The notes: generated by a model from the letters alone, not told the origin. Shown: positions 33,302 to 42,704, numbered from the stretch's first letter. The stretch is DNA of 43,348 bases from Candidatus Sumerlaeaceae bacterium (GCA_026418615.1 JAOAAY010000030.1:1-43348), one strand, 5' to 3'. Program-made: numbers and translations.

Positions 33302-34768
33302 TTATGGTGCGACACCGGCCAGTTCCTTCAATTTAGCCGATATCTCACGGCCGTCCTTCTTGCCGAGGAACACGACAAGCCGGTTTCCGTCCGGCGAGTA
33401 CACGGCGATGTACGGCACACGGAAAATGCCGAGTTTGAGCGCCAGTTGCCTCTGGCGGGTGACATCAAGACGGCACAGCACGAAGTGTTTCGCCAGATCG
33501 GTAAACTCGGGCGACGAGAGGTACCCGCTCTCGACTTCCTGCGACAGGGGGACATCGTTGGCGGCGCCGAAGAGCAGCAGGGGCTTCCGGGCGCTGCGAG
33601 CCTCGGCGGTGGCGGCTTCATAGTCAGTTAACCATTTGATGCCTCCGGCCGAGGTGTCGGTCGCGGGGGAAGCGATTGGTGCGACTGCTGGAACCGGAGC
33701 GAGGGGCGGCGGCGTGTCGGCCGGGCTGGATGGCACCGGAGCCAGCGCGGGCAGCGGACTTTCAGACGGCGGCGCACCGGCGGGCGCCGGCGCCGACGCT
33801 TCGGCGACGGCCGTCTCCACGGTGGCAGACCGTTTCATAATATAGATGGTGTTGAGCGCCATGTCCGTGACGACCAAGGTGGAACCGTCTGTCAACAGCG
33901 CTGCATCGGCGAGCGAGTTGTAATTCGGCGTCGGCTCGCTGATGCGTGAACTGCGAACGCCATCATTGCCGCTGACGGACAACAGATTTCCCGAGCGCGA
34001 GTCGGGCATGAGCGCCCGGCGGGAGACAGCATCGAAGTAAATGCCTTCACCGGCGCGTTCCTCGCCCACATTGGGAGAGAGCCGGCGCAGTTTGTAGTCC
34101 GACGGTTTCTCAAAGGTTCCGCCTTCCCACACCCACGCAGCCCCCTGAGCCACACCGTACACCGTCTGTCGGGCCGGATCCACGGCGACATCACGGATGA
34201 GCGGCGGCGAGTCGGGGCGCGGCGCGCTACCCACTAATTTCCCGGTCTCGCGGTCGAAAACCATGAGTTCCCCGAAGGCGGCGGTCGAAAAGAGGAACTT
34301 GCCGGTGAGGTCAAGCCCGAGCATACGGCGCCCGGTCTTGATCTCGCCGTCAGTCCCGAAGTTTTTATCCAGCGTGCCGTCGGGCTTGTAGCGGCGGATC
34401 CACGATGTCGCTCCGTTGCCGGTGTCGGCAGCGATGTAGAAGTTTCCTGCTTCGTCCACGGCCACGCCAGAGTATCCGCGCATCGTATCAAACGGATGCT
34501 TGCAAACCACATAATATTGGACTTCCGCGGAAAGCGGCTTGTGAATGAGGACAACCGGCAGGTCCACCAGGCCGGGCCTTGGTTTTGAGTTGAAGGTTGC
34601 GACGACAATGTCTCCGGATGGCGTGACGGCGACAAAGACCGGCACATAACCCGACAGGCGAAGCAGGCGGACAAACTCCCATTCCGCGGCCTGAACCGAC
34701 CCGCTTGCGGTCAAAAGCCAAGCGATTGATATCACACCGGATATCAGAGTTCTGAGAGCGCCTCTCAT
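33302..34768 (-). CDS. Secreted beta-propeller protein fused to a Cys-less thioredoxin-like domain
   Basis: 488 residues. A signal peptide (1-28) leads into an NHL/SMP-30-like propeller (about 30-310) with repeats such as YSGVAVDEAGNFYIAADTG and IRDVAVDPARQTVYGVA. A Pro/Ala/Ser-rich linker (about 320-380) joins a thioredoxin-like domain (about 385-488). It has the usual frame (WLTDYEAATAEARSARKPLLL ... FVLCRLDV ... VPYIAVYSPDGN, with a cis-Pro position), but the active-site loop reads FGAANDVPLSQE with no CxxC. It should therefore be structural or binding rather than redox active. The start has AGGGAGA close upstream. It is divergent from anmK. Confidence 0.85.
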   Translation of the reverse strand: MRGALRTLISGVISIAWLLTASGSVQAAEWEFVRLLRLSGYVPVFVAVTPSGDIVVATFNSKPRPGLVDLPVVLIHKPLSAEVQYYVVCKHPFDTMRGYSGVAVDEAGNFYIAADTGNGATSWIRRYKPDGTLDKNFGTDGEIKTGRRMLGLDLTGKFLFSTAAFGELMVFDRETGKLVGSAPRPDSPPLIRDVAVDPARQTVYGVAQGAAWVWEGGTFEKPSDYKLRRLSPNVGEERAGEGIYFDAVSRRALMPDSRSGNLLSVSGNDGVRSSRISEPTPNYNSLADAALLTDGSTLVVTDMALNTIYIMKRSATVETAVAEASAPAPAGAPPSESPLPALAPVPSSPADTPPPLAPVPAVAPIASPATDTSAGGIKWLTDYEAATAEARSARKPLLLFGAANDVPLSQEVESGYLSSPEFTDLAKHFVLCRLDVTRQRQLALKLGIFRVPYIAVYSPDGNRLVVFLGKKDGREISAKLKELAGVAP

Positions 34769-34908
34769 CCGTTCTCCCTTGCTGGTTATCCAAAGTTGTT
34801 GGAACGCCAAGGCGGGAACAGAGCCGGCTTCTGGTATCTTTTGCAAGGTGCATGTTGCCTTTGGCATGCAGCCGGGGGCCGACTGCCAACATGGAAAAAG
34901 AAAGTCCC

Positions 34909-36108
34909 ATGCGCCTTGCCGGGGTGATGTCAGGTACTAGCGTCGACTCGATTGATGTGGCTGTTTGTGATTTTTCTGGTGGCGGCGCGGGGCGCTGGCA
35001 GTGGCGGCTTGTATCGTTCTTCGAGTGGCCCATGCCGCCGGTTTTGCGCGAGCGCATTTTACGGTTGTTTGACGACGGGCCCGGTTCGCTTGCGCTCGCC
35101 TGTTCGCTCAACTTTGAAATCGGCGAAGCGTTTGCGGATGCCGTCTGGGCGGCCGTGTCTGAGGCCGGATTAGAAATGGCATCGTTGGACGCGATCGCAT
35201 CGCACGGGCAGACCGTTTACCACATCGCGCCGCACATGGTTTCCGGTGACGATCCGGCCTGGCGGCGGGCCTCAACGCTTCAGATTGGCGAGCCGGCTGT
35301 CATTGCCGCGCGCACGGGGGTGCCGGTGGTGTCGGATTTTCGCGTCGCCGACATGGCTGCAGGGGGCAATGGAGCCCCGCTGGTGCCGTTTGCGGACTAT
35401 CATTTGTTTTCCCGGCCGGGCGAGACGGTTATCATCCATAACCTCGGCGGTGTGGCCAACTGCACGGTATTGCCCGCATCCGGCCGCTTGGAGGATATCA
35501 TGGCCTTTGACACGGGACCGGGCAACATGATCATGGATGCGCTGGCGGAGCATTTCTGTCCCGGACAAACCTTTGACCGTGACGGCCGGCTGGCCCGGCA
35601 GGGACGGGTGATCGAACCGTTGCTGGCCGAGTGGATGGGTATTTCGTTCATTCACCTACCGCCGCCCAAGAGTACCGGCCGCGAATTGTTTGGGCGACGG
35701 TTCGTGCGGGCGGCTCTCGCAGCGTATCCGGAAGCCTGTCCGGAAGATTTGATGGCGACGGCCGCTGTTTTTACCGCCCGTTCGACGGCCGAAAACCTGG
35801 CGCTGTTTGTATTCGACCGGTGGCCGGCAAACGAAATTCTGTTGGCCGGAGGCGGTGCACAGAACGGTTTTCTGGTCGGTCTGATCTCGGATGAATTGCG
35901 GCGACTGTGCGGCCCGGCTGCGGCTGCGCGTGTGCGGCGTCTCGACGATACCGGGTTTCCGTCAAAGGCGCGCGAATGCGTTGCCTTTGCGGCGCTCGGT
36001 TATGCCCGGCTGCTCGGCATACCGGCCAATGTTCCGTCGGCGACAGGGGCACAATATCGGGCTTTGTTGGGGCATGTGACGGAACCGCCGCCCAAGTCCG
36101 GTTTCTAA
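34909..36108 (+). CDS. anmK: Anhydro-N-acetylmuramic acid kinase
   Basis: 399-residue cytosolic kinase that opens and phosphorylates 1,6-anhydro-MurNAc to MurNAc-6-phosphate in peptidoglycan recycling. It has the first ATP motif GVMSGTSVDSID (Ser replaces the common Gly), SHGQTVYH, the GNGAPLVPFAD segment with the presumed catalytic Asp, NLGGVAN, DTGPGNMIMDA and GGGAQNG. Length is slightly over the usual 370-390. Met at 34909 is chosen since it starts at the first strand; ATG at 34891 adds six residues and neither has a clear ribosome site. Two secreted-protein genes follow on the same strand, including an M23 peptidase, giving a cell-wall-themed cluster. murQ and other recycling genes are not present here. 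Confidence 0.94.
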   Translation: MRLAGVMSGTSVDSIDVAVCDFSGGGAGRWQWRLVSFFEWPMPPVLRERILRLFDDGPGSLALACSLNFEIGEAFADAVWAAVSEAGLEMASLDAIASHGQTVYHIAPHMVSGDDPAWRRASTLQIGEPAVIAARTGVPVVSDFRVADMAAGGNGAPLVPFADYHLFSRPGETVIIHNLGGVANCTVLPASGRLEDIMAFDTGPGNMIMDALAEHFCPGQTFDRDGRLARQGRVIEPLLAEWMGISFIHLPPPKSTGRELFGRRFVRAALAAYPEACPEDLMATAAVFTARSTAENLALFVFDRWPANEILLAGGGAQNGFLVGLISDELRRLCGPAAAARVRRLDDTGFPSKARECVAFAALGYARLLGIPANVPSATGAQYRALLGHVTEPPPKSGF

Positions 36109-36190
36109 TGACAAGCGGGTTCAAACCCGGCTATTGGACAGCCCGTTGCCCGGCTCCTGCGGGCAAGGTGAGAGATGCTGGAGGTGCTGC

Positions 36191-37240
36191 ATGACACCAA
36201 CCTTTCGGCGCGCGGTTGGCATTGCCGCCTCGCTGGTCCTGACGACTCCGCTAATCTGTTGGGGCAGTGGACCAGCCTATTTCGTGGTGGAGGGTCGGCT
36301 GGCCGCGTTCGACGGCGCTGCGACGCAAAAGTTCTCGCTGATTGCTGATGCCGGAAAAACCATCCCCCTTTCGAAAATCGAGCGCGTATGGGGCACTCTG
36401 CCGGACGGCCGTGTGATCGTGTCGCTGCCGCTCGAGACGGCCAACCGTTTGGACGACCCCTCCGGCAGGGACGAGCCGCTGCGTGGACCGTTCTTGCTGG
36501 TGCGCCCGGACGGTTCCGTGGACGCCTTTTTACCGGAAAACATCTTGCGAGCCTTCCCGTCTCCCGCGACGGGTGACATTGCCCTGATCACGCGAGAACG
36601 GCGACTGTTGCTATGGTCAAATGGCGCGACTAAGGAGGTGGAGACCCCCGGGCGCGTCAGTGCGGCGGCGTGGTCGCCCGACGGTCGGCGGTTGGCGCTA
36701 ACTGTGTACCCGCCCGACTGGTCGCAGCATCGCGTCAACGAGGCGCGGACCACCGCCGAATTCCTGCGTCTTCAGAACGCAGATATTTATCTGGCCGATG
36801 GAGCGACAGGCGCATTGTTGGCCCAACTGACCGATAGCCCTGACACCGAATACGGCGCGTTTTTCGGCCCGGACGGCGTCACTTTATATTATGTTTGGCT
36901 GCACCTGACCGAGGATCAGGGGGGATTGATGCGATTGATACTCGATGCCGACGGAGGCACCACGGCCACGGGGGCGCCCGTGAAACTGACGGTCGCGGGC
37001 AATGATCCCGGGGAGACACCTCTGGGACGCGTGGGCACCTATATGTGGACGCCCGACCGTGCGCGCCTTGTCTTCGAGGCGGGTCGGCCTGACGGATCAG
37101 GTGAAATTTGGACGATGGCCGGCGACGGCTCGTCGGCCCGGATGATGGCCGCCGGACGCTTTCCGCAGGTGACCGTTGGCGGACGGATCGCCTATCAGAA
37201 ACAGGATGGTCAGCCGGCGCTGTTGGAGGTGCAGCCATGA
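36191..37240 (+). CDS. Secreted WD40/PD40-like beta-propeller protein
   Basis: 349 residues with an N-terminal signal peptide (about 1-25). The rest shows propeller-type repeats, for example GRVSAAAWSPDGRRLALTVYPPDW, YGAFFGPDGVTLYYVW, GTYMWTPDRARLVFEAGRPDGSGEIW and VTVGGRIAYQKQDG. These resemble TolB/PD40 blades, usually protein-interaction scaffolds in the periplasm. GGAGGTG lies about eight bases before the ATG. Its stop overlaps the start of the M23 gene (ATGA), so the two proteins are probably made together and may form a complex; that is inference. No lipobox is present. Confidence 0.83.
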   Translation: MTPTFRRAVGIAASLVLTTPLICWGSGPAYFVVEGRLAAFDGAATQKFSLIADAGKTIPLSKIERVWGTLPDGRVIVSLPLETANRLDDPSGRDEPLRGPFLLVRPDGSVDAFLPENILRAFPSPATGDIALITRERRLLLWSNGATKEVETPGRVSAAAWSPDGRRLALTVYPPDWSQHRVNEARTTAEFLRLQNADIYLADGATGALLAQLTDSPDTEYGAFFGPDGVTLYYVWLHLTEDQGGLMRLILDADGGTTATGAPVKLTVAGNDPGETPLGRVGTYMWTPDRARLVFEAGRPDGSGEIWTMAGDGSSARMMAAGRFPQVTVGGRIAYQKQDGQPALLEVQP

Positions 37241-39273
37241 ACCGCCTCGGGATGATCCTCGCTGCCGCAGGCCTTGTCGCCATGCCGCCCGCGGCGCATT
37301 CTGCCCCTGCTGAGGCCCCGCCCGCGTTCGCGTGGCCTTTTAACGGACCCAACACGCTGCGCATGACGGCGGCGTTTGACCTCGACCCGGCCACCACGGC
37401 GCGCGCTGACTGGACAGGATGGCGCACGGGCGAATTCGGCGTGTCGGGACACTCGTACGATGGTCACAGTGGAACGGACTGGGGGATGGTGACCGGAACG
37501 CCACTTTATGCGGTCGCCAACGGTACCGTTTTTGCCCTGCGCGAGTCGGTGCCCAACGACGACCACAGCGACACGGGCAATTACCTCATCCTCAACCACA
37601 ACGGGATCGGCGGAAAGAACTATCGCAGCCGCTACTGGCACCTTGCCCAGAACGGCGTTGTGCCGTCAGGGACGGGCGTGACTGTGACGAAGGGGCAGTA
37701 TGTGGCCGATTCGGACAACACTGGGAACTCAACCGGGCCGCACCTGCACTACTCGATCTCCCTTTTGTCCACTGATTATCAGACATGCCCCTTTTACAAC
37801 GGCTGGTGGGAGAACGATGAGTTTTACTACGGCACCAGTTACCCATGCTTGGTCTATGTGGACTCGGGTTCGGGCGTGCTCAACTGCCGGGAGGGAAATT
37901 CCACGGGTTACAGCATCATCACTACGATTCCCGCTGGGACGCAATTGGTGGCGACTCAGCGGGGGCCGTCGGGGGCCAGTTGGTGGCGCGTCATGTTGCC
38001 GCTTCCGCCCTCCCGGGCCTACGAAAGCCGCACAGCGTCGGGTGCCCTTGCCGCCGGTTACAGCGAGTCGGGCTCGTGGCTCAACGACTCCCCGCGCTCA
38101 GCGGTGAGCGACGCGACAGACGACCCCAATCGGGTCACTCTGGTTGCCGCTGGCGCCCGTTCGTCCTCGTTCGGAGTGTCGGGTGATCCTGCGGATGCGG
38201 CGACTTTTACCTTCACCGCTCCCAACCAGCGCGGCAACTATGACATTTATGCCACTTGGCCCTCATCGGCCAATGCGGCGCGAGTCACATACCGAATCAC
38301 TGACTCAAACGGGACGACCGACATTCTGGTGGACCAGAAACCCGCGCCGGTCAGCGCGGGCACGGGCGCGAAGGCGTCACCCTACGCAATCGCTTCGAAT
38401 CCTTATGTGGCAAATCACACGACGGTGGGGGCGCCGGACGAATGGAACGCTTATTCGCCCGTCGGGGCCGGTCTTCCCGAGGAAGGTCCGGAAAACCTCT
38501 ACCGGTTCGACCTGCGCACCACCAGCACCGTGACCGTCACCGTGGCCCACACGGGTTACCCCACGAAGGACATTGATATCCACCTGCTCACGGCGGCCGC
38601 ACCCAACACCTGCATTCAGCGGGCCGACTGGACCTTCACGGCCTCGTCGCTGGCTCCGGGCACTTACTACATCGCTTGCGATTCCTACGGTGCAGGGGCG
38701 GCCGGCAACAATGCCGCGACAAACTATACACTGACCGTGACCTTCTCCGAGACGGAGCCGTTCCCGAACTCGTGGGTGCGATTGGGTACATTTTTCTTTG
38801 ACCGCAACGCAGCCGGGTCGGTTCAGGTGCGCGAGGACTCGGTGACCGGCCGGGTGGACCCCGCGCAGAGCGCCAAGGTCGTGGCAGACGCCATCAAGGT
38901 TGTTCCGCGAATCACGCGGCGCTCGGGCTGGGTGAGCGATACGATTGCGACGCGAATCAACACAAGCATGACGACGGTCTCCAGCGTTGTCATCAAGACT
39001 GACAAGCGCGCCGACAACGACTCGGACATCATTGACGACTATGTCGAGGTCCCCGTGTATGCGAGTCCCGCCGCCGGCACGGTCAACACCTCGGCCATCG
39101 TGGCGAAAGTGGTCACCGGCCAGCGCTTTGTCTGCACGGGCCGGGCCGGCGACTGGTATAAGATTATGCTGACCGGCGCAGCAGATGCGGCCACAGGGTG
39201 GATCCTGGGCGACCATCTGATCGGATACCGCACGGACATAGTAGCCGGCGTTGACGACTGGACCCTCTATTGA
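37237..39273 (+). CDS. Secreted M23 peptidase with SH3-like, golvesin-like and inserted PPC domains
   Basis: 678 residues. The signal peptide ends near residue 22. The M23 (LytM) domain spans about 60-180 with zinc ligands His77 and Asp81 (HSGTD) and His171 of GPHLHY, plus His134 (WHL) and His169, so it looks catalytically intact and should cut peptidoglycan peptides. An SH3-like segment (about 205-255) follows. A golvesin-like carbohydrate-binding fold begins at 275-367 and appears to resume at 511-557 (NSWVRLGTFFFDRNAAGSVQV ... VVADAIKVV). A PPC-type domain (about 385-503) sits between the halves. A second SH3-like segment (about 605-663) ends the protein. The start overlaps the previous stop by four bases, with GGAGG eight bases upstream. 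Confidence 0.9.
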   Translation: MNRLGMILAAAGLVAMPPAAHSAPAEAPPAFAWPFNGPNTLRMTAAFDLDPATTARADWTGWRTGEFGVSGHSYDGHSGTDWGMVTGTPLYAVANGTVFALRESVPNDDHSDTGNYLILNHNGIGGKNYRSRYWHLAQNGVVPSGTGVTVTKGQYVADSDNTGNSTGPHLHYSISLLSTDYQTCPFYNGWWENDEFYYGTSYPCLVYVDSGSGVLNCREGNSTGYSIITTIPAGTQLVATQRGPSGASWWRVMLPLPPSRAYESRTASGALAAGYSESGSWLNDSPRSAVSDATDDPNRVTLVAAGARSSSFGVSGDPADAATFTFTAPNQRGNYDIYATWPSSANAARVTYRITDSNGTTDILVDQKPAPVSAGTGAKASPYAIASNPYVANHTTVGAPDEWNAYSPVGAGLPEEGPENLYRFDLRTTSTVTVTVAHTGYPTKDIDIHLLTAAAPNTCIQRADWTFTASSLAPGTYYIACDSYGAGAAGNNAATNYTLTVTFSETEPFPNSWVRLGTFFFDRNAAGSVQVREDSVTGRVDPAQSAKVVADAIKVVPRITRRSGWVSDTIATRINTSMTTVSSVVIKTDKRADNDSDIIDDYVEVPVYASPAAGTVNTSAIVAKVVTGQRFVCTGRAGDWYKIMLTGAADAATGWILGDHLIGYRTDIVAGVDDWTLY

Positions 39274-39317
39274 AAGGAACAAACGCCACCGTCGGCGGTT
39301 GACACGACCGGGCCGCG

Positions 39318-39349
39318 CCGCAGTATCGCGCGCCGCGGCGCGATTGCGG
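39318..39349 (+). other. Long stable hairpin upstream of mrpA
   Basis: ATCGCGC (39325-39331) pairs with GCGCGAT (39338-39344), and CCGCA (39318-39322) with TGCGG (39345-39349). Together they make a 12-bp stem with a two-base bulge and a 6-base loop. There is no T tract on either side, so it is not a standard terminator. It lies between the M23 stop and the mrpA start and might affect the mrp transcript. Confidence 0.5.
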
Positions 39350-39378
39350 ACTGAAAGACATTGACGGGCGGAAACGGA

Positions 39379-42309
39379 ATGCTCTCCTCAACATGGCTGG
39401 GGGTGCTATTGTTGCTGCCGTTTCTCGGCGGCGTAGCGGCCCTGTGCCTGCCATACGGTAATCCGGCTTGGGCGCGACGCATCGCCATGTTGGCCTGTGG
39501 CGGCGCGCTGGCCGTACTCGGCGGGCTGTCGGCAGGCTGGACACCTGAGGCCCCGCCGCGGTTGACGGCACCGTGGGTGCCGCAAATGGGTCTCGTGTGG
39601 TCGTTGTGGCTCGACGGCGCCGCTTTGTTCTGGGCGTGGCTGGTGCTGGGCATCGGATTTCTCGTCCTGCATTACGCCGGGCATTACATGGACCCTGCGG
39701 ACGCGCCCCGGCGCTTCTATTCAGCCATGATTTTGTTTATCGGGGCGATGCTGGGGCTGGTCATCAGTGCCAATGTGCTGCTCATGGTTGTCTTCTGGGA
39801 AGTCACCTCCGTCTCTTCTTTTCTGCTCATCAGCCATTGGTCTGACCGCAAGGAGGCCATCGCCGGCGCACGGCGCGCGTTGCTGGTCACAGGACTCGGC
39901 GGGCTCTGCCTGATGGCGGGCGTCGCCGTGGTTTTCTGGATTCTCACGACTTTGCCGGGCGAGCCGTCGCTCGAGTGGGCGGACCTGTGGGCGCGCCGGG
40001 CTGAGATCATCGGTCCCCCCGCCGCATCCGTGGCGTTGGGTTTGATGCTAATCGGAGCATTCACCAAGAGTGCCCAGTTTCCATTCCATTTCTGGCTGCC
40101 GGGTGCCATGGAGGCGCCGACCCCTGTGTCGGCGCTGCTGCACGCCGCTACGATGGTCAAGGCGGGCATCTACCTGCTGGGGCGCATGTACCCCGTGTTC
40201 AGCGACATGCACCTTTGGATCATCGTGGCGGTGGCCGGCGTGTTGACCGTACTGATCGGGGGCTACGGTGCGCTGGTGGCGTACGACCTCAAACAATTGC
40301 TTGCGTGGTCCACAGTCAGCCAGTTGGGCCTGCTCACTTCATTCTACGGTTTCGGTGCCCAGCGCCTCAAGACGGGGAATTTGCTGGAATATGACCTGGC
40401 GCTGGTTCTGAGCCATGCGATGTTCAAGGGCGCCCTGTTTATGCTGGTGGGAGTCGTGGACCATGCCACTCACACGCGCGACTGGCGCCGCCTCGGCGGT
40501 CTCTGGCGCCGGATGCCGTGGACGGCGGCGATGACGGCGGCGGGATGCGCCTCGATGGCCGGCCTTCCGTTTACCTTCGGGTTCGTGGCCAAAAAACTTT
40601 GGCTCGGAGCAGGCGCCGGTGTTCAGGATATTTATGGATTGTTAGGTGAAATTCTGGTCTGGTTTTCCATCACCGGCAGTTTTTTCACCATGGCCTATTG
40701 CCTGCGGCTGGTGGTTCTGCCATTTTTGGGCCATGCGCGCGACGAGGGCGTGGCACGGCACGCGCACGAGGGTTCGTGGCGCATGCTGGCGGCGCCGGCG
40801 CTGCTGGTGACGCTCTGTGTTGTGGGTGGGCTGTATGTGCCGTCCATCAAGTCCGTTCTGGCCCGCACGGTTCATCCGGAATTCTTTTCGACGGAACAGC
40901 GTCATGTCATCGCATTTTTCAAGAGTGCCGACACGGCAGCGCTGATCAGTATGGTGACCTATTTTGTGGCCGGTCCGGTCCTGTTTCTTTTGTCGTTTCG
41001 GTTGGAGGCTTGGCACCGTCGGGCCGGGGAGCCGTCGCCTGTGCGCGTTGCGGGCGACTGGCTGCTCGGGCCGGGCTTGGAACGGCTGGCAGGTTGGACG
41101 CACCGCCTGGTGCAGTCGCCCTCGCTTCGCCGCCATTTGCGGGTCGTCCTTGTGTCGGCGGGCGCCATCCTGCTGGTGCCCCTGATCCGGGGCGGATGGC
41201 AGACGCCAGGGCAATCCGCCCCGGTTCCCCCGGACGGGCTGGCAGCCTTTCTCGTCGCGTGCACCGGCGTTTGCGTGGCCATCGTCATCTGGGCTCGCGA
41301 TACGATGCATCGCCTGCTGTCGCTGGGGCTTATCGGGCTCGTCATGATGGCCTATTTTGTCGAGTATGAAGCGCCGGACCTGGCCATCACGATGGTGCTG
41401 GTGGAACTGGCAATTCTGCTCGTGTTCCTTTTCATGCTTCGGTATCTGGGTGCGTCAACGCCTCCGCGGCGCAGGCTGCCCGAAAGGCTCCTCAGCGGCG
41501 GCATTGCCGCCGGGTTCGCCGCGCTCATGGCTGTCATGACCTATTATGGCTCCGTGTCGCCTGAAAAGCGCGTGCCGGTGGCCGCCGGGCAGGCGCTGCA
41601 TGCCGACTACTATTTGACACACTCCAAGTACGCCCCTGAGCCCGGTGCGCACAAGGGCGGGGGTAACAATGTCGTCAATGTGATCCTCGTGGATTTTCGT
41701 GGATTCGACACCTTGGGCGAGATCACCGTGCTGGCGCTGGCCGTGTTAGGGGTTTCGGTTTTGTCCAGCCTCGGTATCCGGGCGCGTCACCGCGGACGGT
41801 TGGAGGGGCTGTTGCAGCAGGGTGATGCGGTCGAGCCGGCGGAGCAATTGCCCGGGCTAAAACCCTTTCTGAATTCGCGAATGGAGACCGGCCGCTCGAT
41901 TATCATGCGACAGACGGCGCCCATCGTGGCCATCATTGCCCTGACTTTCAGCGGCGTACTTTTCGTTGCGGGACACAATGCCCCGGGCGGCGGTTTCATT
42001 GGGGGTCTTCTCGCCGCTGCCGCGGCTATCCCTTTCATCGTGAGTTCCAGGCCTGGCGAGCCGTACCCAGGCCGTATCGCCAATCCGGGCCGGTTGGTGC
42101 CCGTCGGCTTGCTGATTGCGGCCTTGACCGGAGTCGGTGCCATGGTCGCCGGCCACGAGTTCCTGCGCAGCGGCTATGCGGTTGTGCGCGTCCCCCTGGC
42201 GGGCGAAGTCGGCCTGTCCTCGGCCATGTTGTTTGACGCCGGAGTCTACATTTTGGTGGTCGGCACCGCTCTCGGTATCATCAAAGCCTTTGGTGTGGGG
42301 AGGCACTGA
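39379..42309 (+). CDS. mrpA: Fused MrpA-MrpB subunit of a Na+/H+ antiporter
   Basis: 976 residues, about 20 or more membrane helices. The first two thirds are MrpA, related to NuoL: the VVFWEVTSVSSFLLI helix with key Glu141, the TKSAQFPFHFWLPGAMEAPTPVSALLHAATMVKAG block with its conserved Lys and His residues, and the long C-terminal extension. The last part (about 830-976) is an MrpB (MnhB) domain, with RQTAPIVAIIALTFSGVLFVAGHNAPGGGFIGGL. This is the group-2 Mrp design in which A and B are one protein. The complex exchanges external H+ for internal Na+ and supports pH and sodium tolerance. The ATG at 39379 is chosen over an upstream TTG. mrpC overlaps its stop by one base. Confidence 0.95.
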   Translation: MLSSTWLGVLLLLPFLGGVAALCLPYGNPAWARRIAMLACGGALAVLGGLSAGWTPEAPPRLTAPWVPQMGLVWSLWLDGAALFWAWLVLGIGFLVLHYAGHYMDPADAPRRFYSAMILFIGAMLGLVISANVLLMVVFWEVTSVSSFLLISHWSDRKEAIAGARRALLVTGLGGLCLMAGVAVVFWILTTLPGEPSLEWADLWARRAEIIGPPAASVALGLMLIGAFTKSAQFPFHFWLPGAMEAPTPVSALLHAATMVKAGIYLLGRMYPVFSDMHLWIIVAVAGVLTVLIGGYGALVAYDLKQLLAWSTVSQLGLLTSFYGFGAQRLKTGNLLEYDLALVLSHAMFKGALFMLVGVVDHATHTRDWRRLGGLWRRMPWTAAMTAAGCASMAGLPFTFGFVAKKLWLGAGAGVQDIYGLLGEILVWFSITGSFFTMAYCLRLVVLPFLGHARDEGVARHAHEGSWRMLAAPALLVTLCVVGGLYVPSIKSVLARTVHPEFFSTEQRHVIAFFKSADTAALISMVTYFVAGPVLFLLSFRLEAWHRRAGEPSPVRVAGDWLLGPGLERLAGWTHRLVQSPSLRRHLRVVLVSAGAILLVPLIRGGWQTPGQSAPVPPDGLAAFLVACTGVCVAIVIWARDTMHRLLSLGLIGLVMMAYFVEYEAPDLAITMVLVELAILLVFLFMLRYLGASTPPRRRLPERLLSGGIAAGFAALMAVMTYYGSVSPEKRVPVAAGQALHADYYLTHSKYAPEPGAHKGGGNNVVNVILVDFRGFDTLGEITVLALAVLGVSVLSSLGIRARHRGRLEGLLQQGDAVEPAEQLPGLKPFLNSRMETGRSIIMRQTAPIVAIIALTFSGVLFVAGHNAPGGGFIGGLLAAAAAIPFIVSSRPGEPYPGRIANPGRLVPVGLLIAALTGVGAMVAGHEFLRSGYAVVRVPLAGEVGLSSAMLFDAGVYILVVGTALGIIKAFGVGRH

Positions 42310-42704
42310 TGCAACTGCTCACCGCGCTGCTGGTCTTCATACTGATTTCCGGCGGTTTATACCTTGTCATGCACCGCCACCTGCTCAACATCATCCTCGG
42401 TGTCGCCTTGCTCTCGCATGGCACGCTAATCTCTGTGCTTGCGTCCAGCGGGTGGAATGCAGACGGCTCTCCGCCGTTGCTGCCGGAAGAGGCCATGGTA
42501 AAAGTGGACGCAGGCGGTGTTGCGGTCGCTGTGTCGCGCGTAGATCCGGCGCAGTTTGTGGATCCGCTGCCGCAGGCGCTGATCCTCACGGCCATCGTGA
42601 TCGGCTTCGGTGTCCTCAGTTTCCTGATGGTTCTGGTAGCCCGGGCGTTCGAGGCGACGGGTACGATGGAAGCAACCGAGCAGCGGGACGAGGCAGGCGA
42701 ATGA
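42309..42704 (+). CDS. mrpC: MrpC (NuoK-like) subunit of a Na+/H+ antiporter
   Basis: 131 residues with three membrane helices in the NuoK-like pattern. LVMHRHLLNIILGVALLSHGTLISVL and PLPQALILTAIVIGFGVLSFLMVLVARAF are the signature helices. A polar loop of about 30 residues after helix 2 is typical of MrpC. The ATG overlaps the mrpA stop by one base (TGATG), and its own stop overlaps mrpD by four (ATGA). This shows tight translational coupling in the mrpAB-C-D order. Confidence 0.96.
   Translation: MQLLTALLVFILISGGLYLVMHRHLLNIILGVALLSHGTLISVLASSGWNADGSPPLLPEEAMVKVDAGGVAVAVSRVDPAQFVDPLPQALILTAIVIGFGVLSFLMVLVARAFEATGTMEATEQRDEAGE

Noticed and set aside
36115-36175. Short inverted repeats (CGGGT/ACCCG, GCCCG/CGGGC) between anmK and the propeller gene
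   Set aside because: Short stems without a T tract, and the following gene has a good ribosome site; no clear function.
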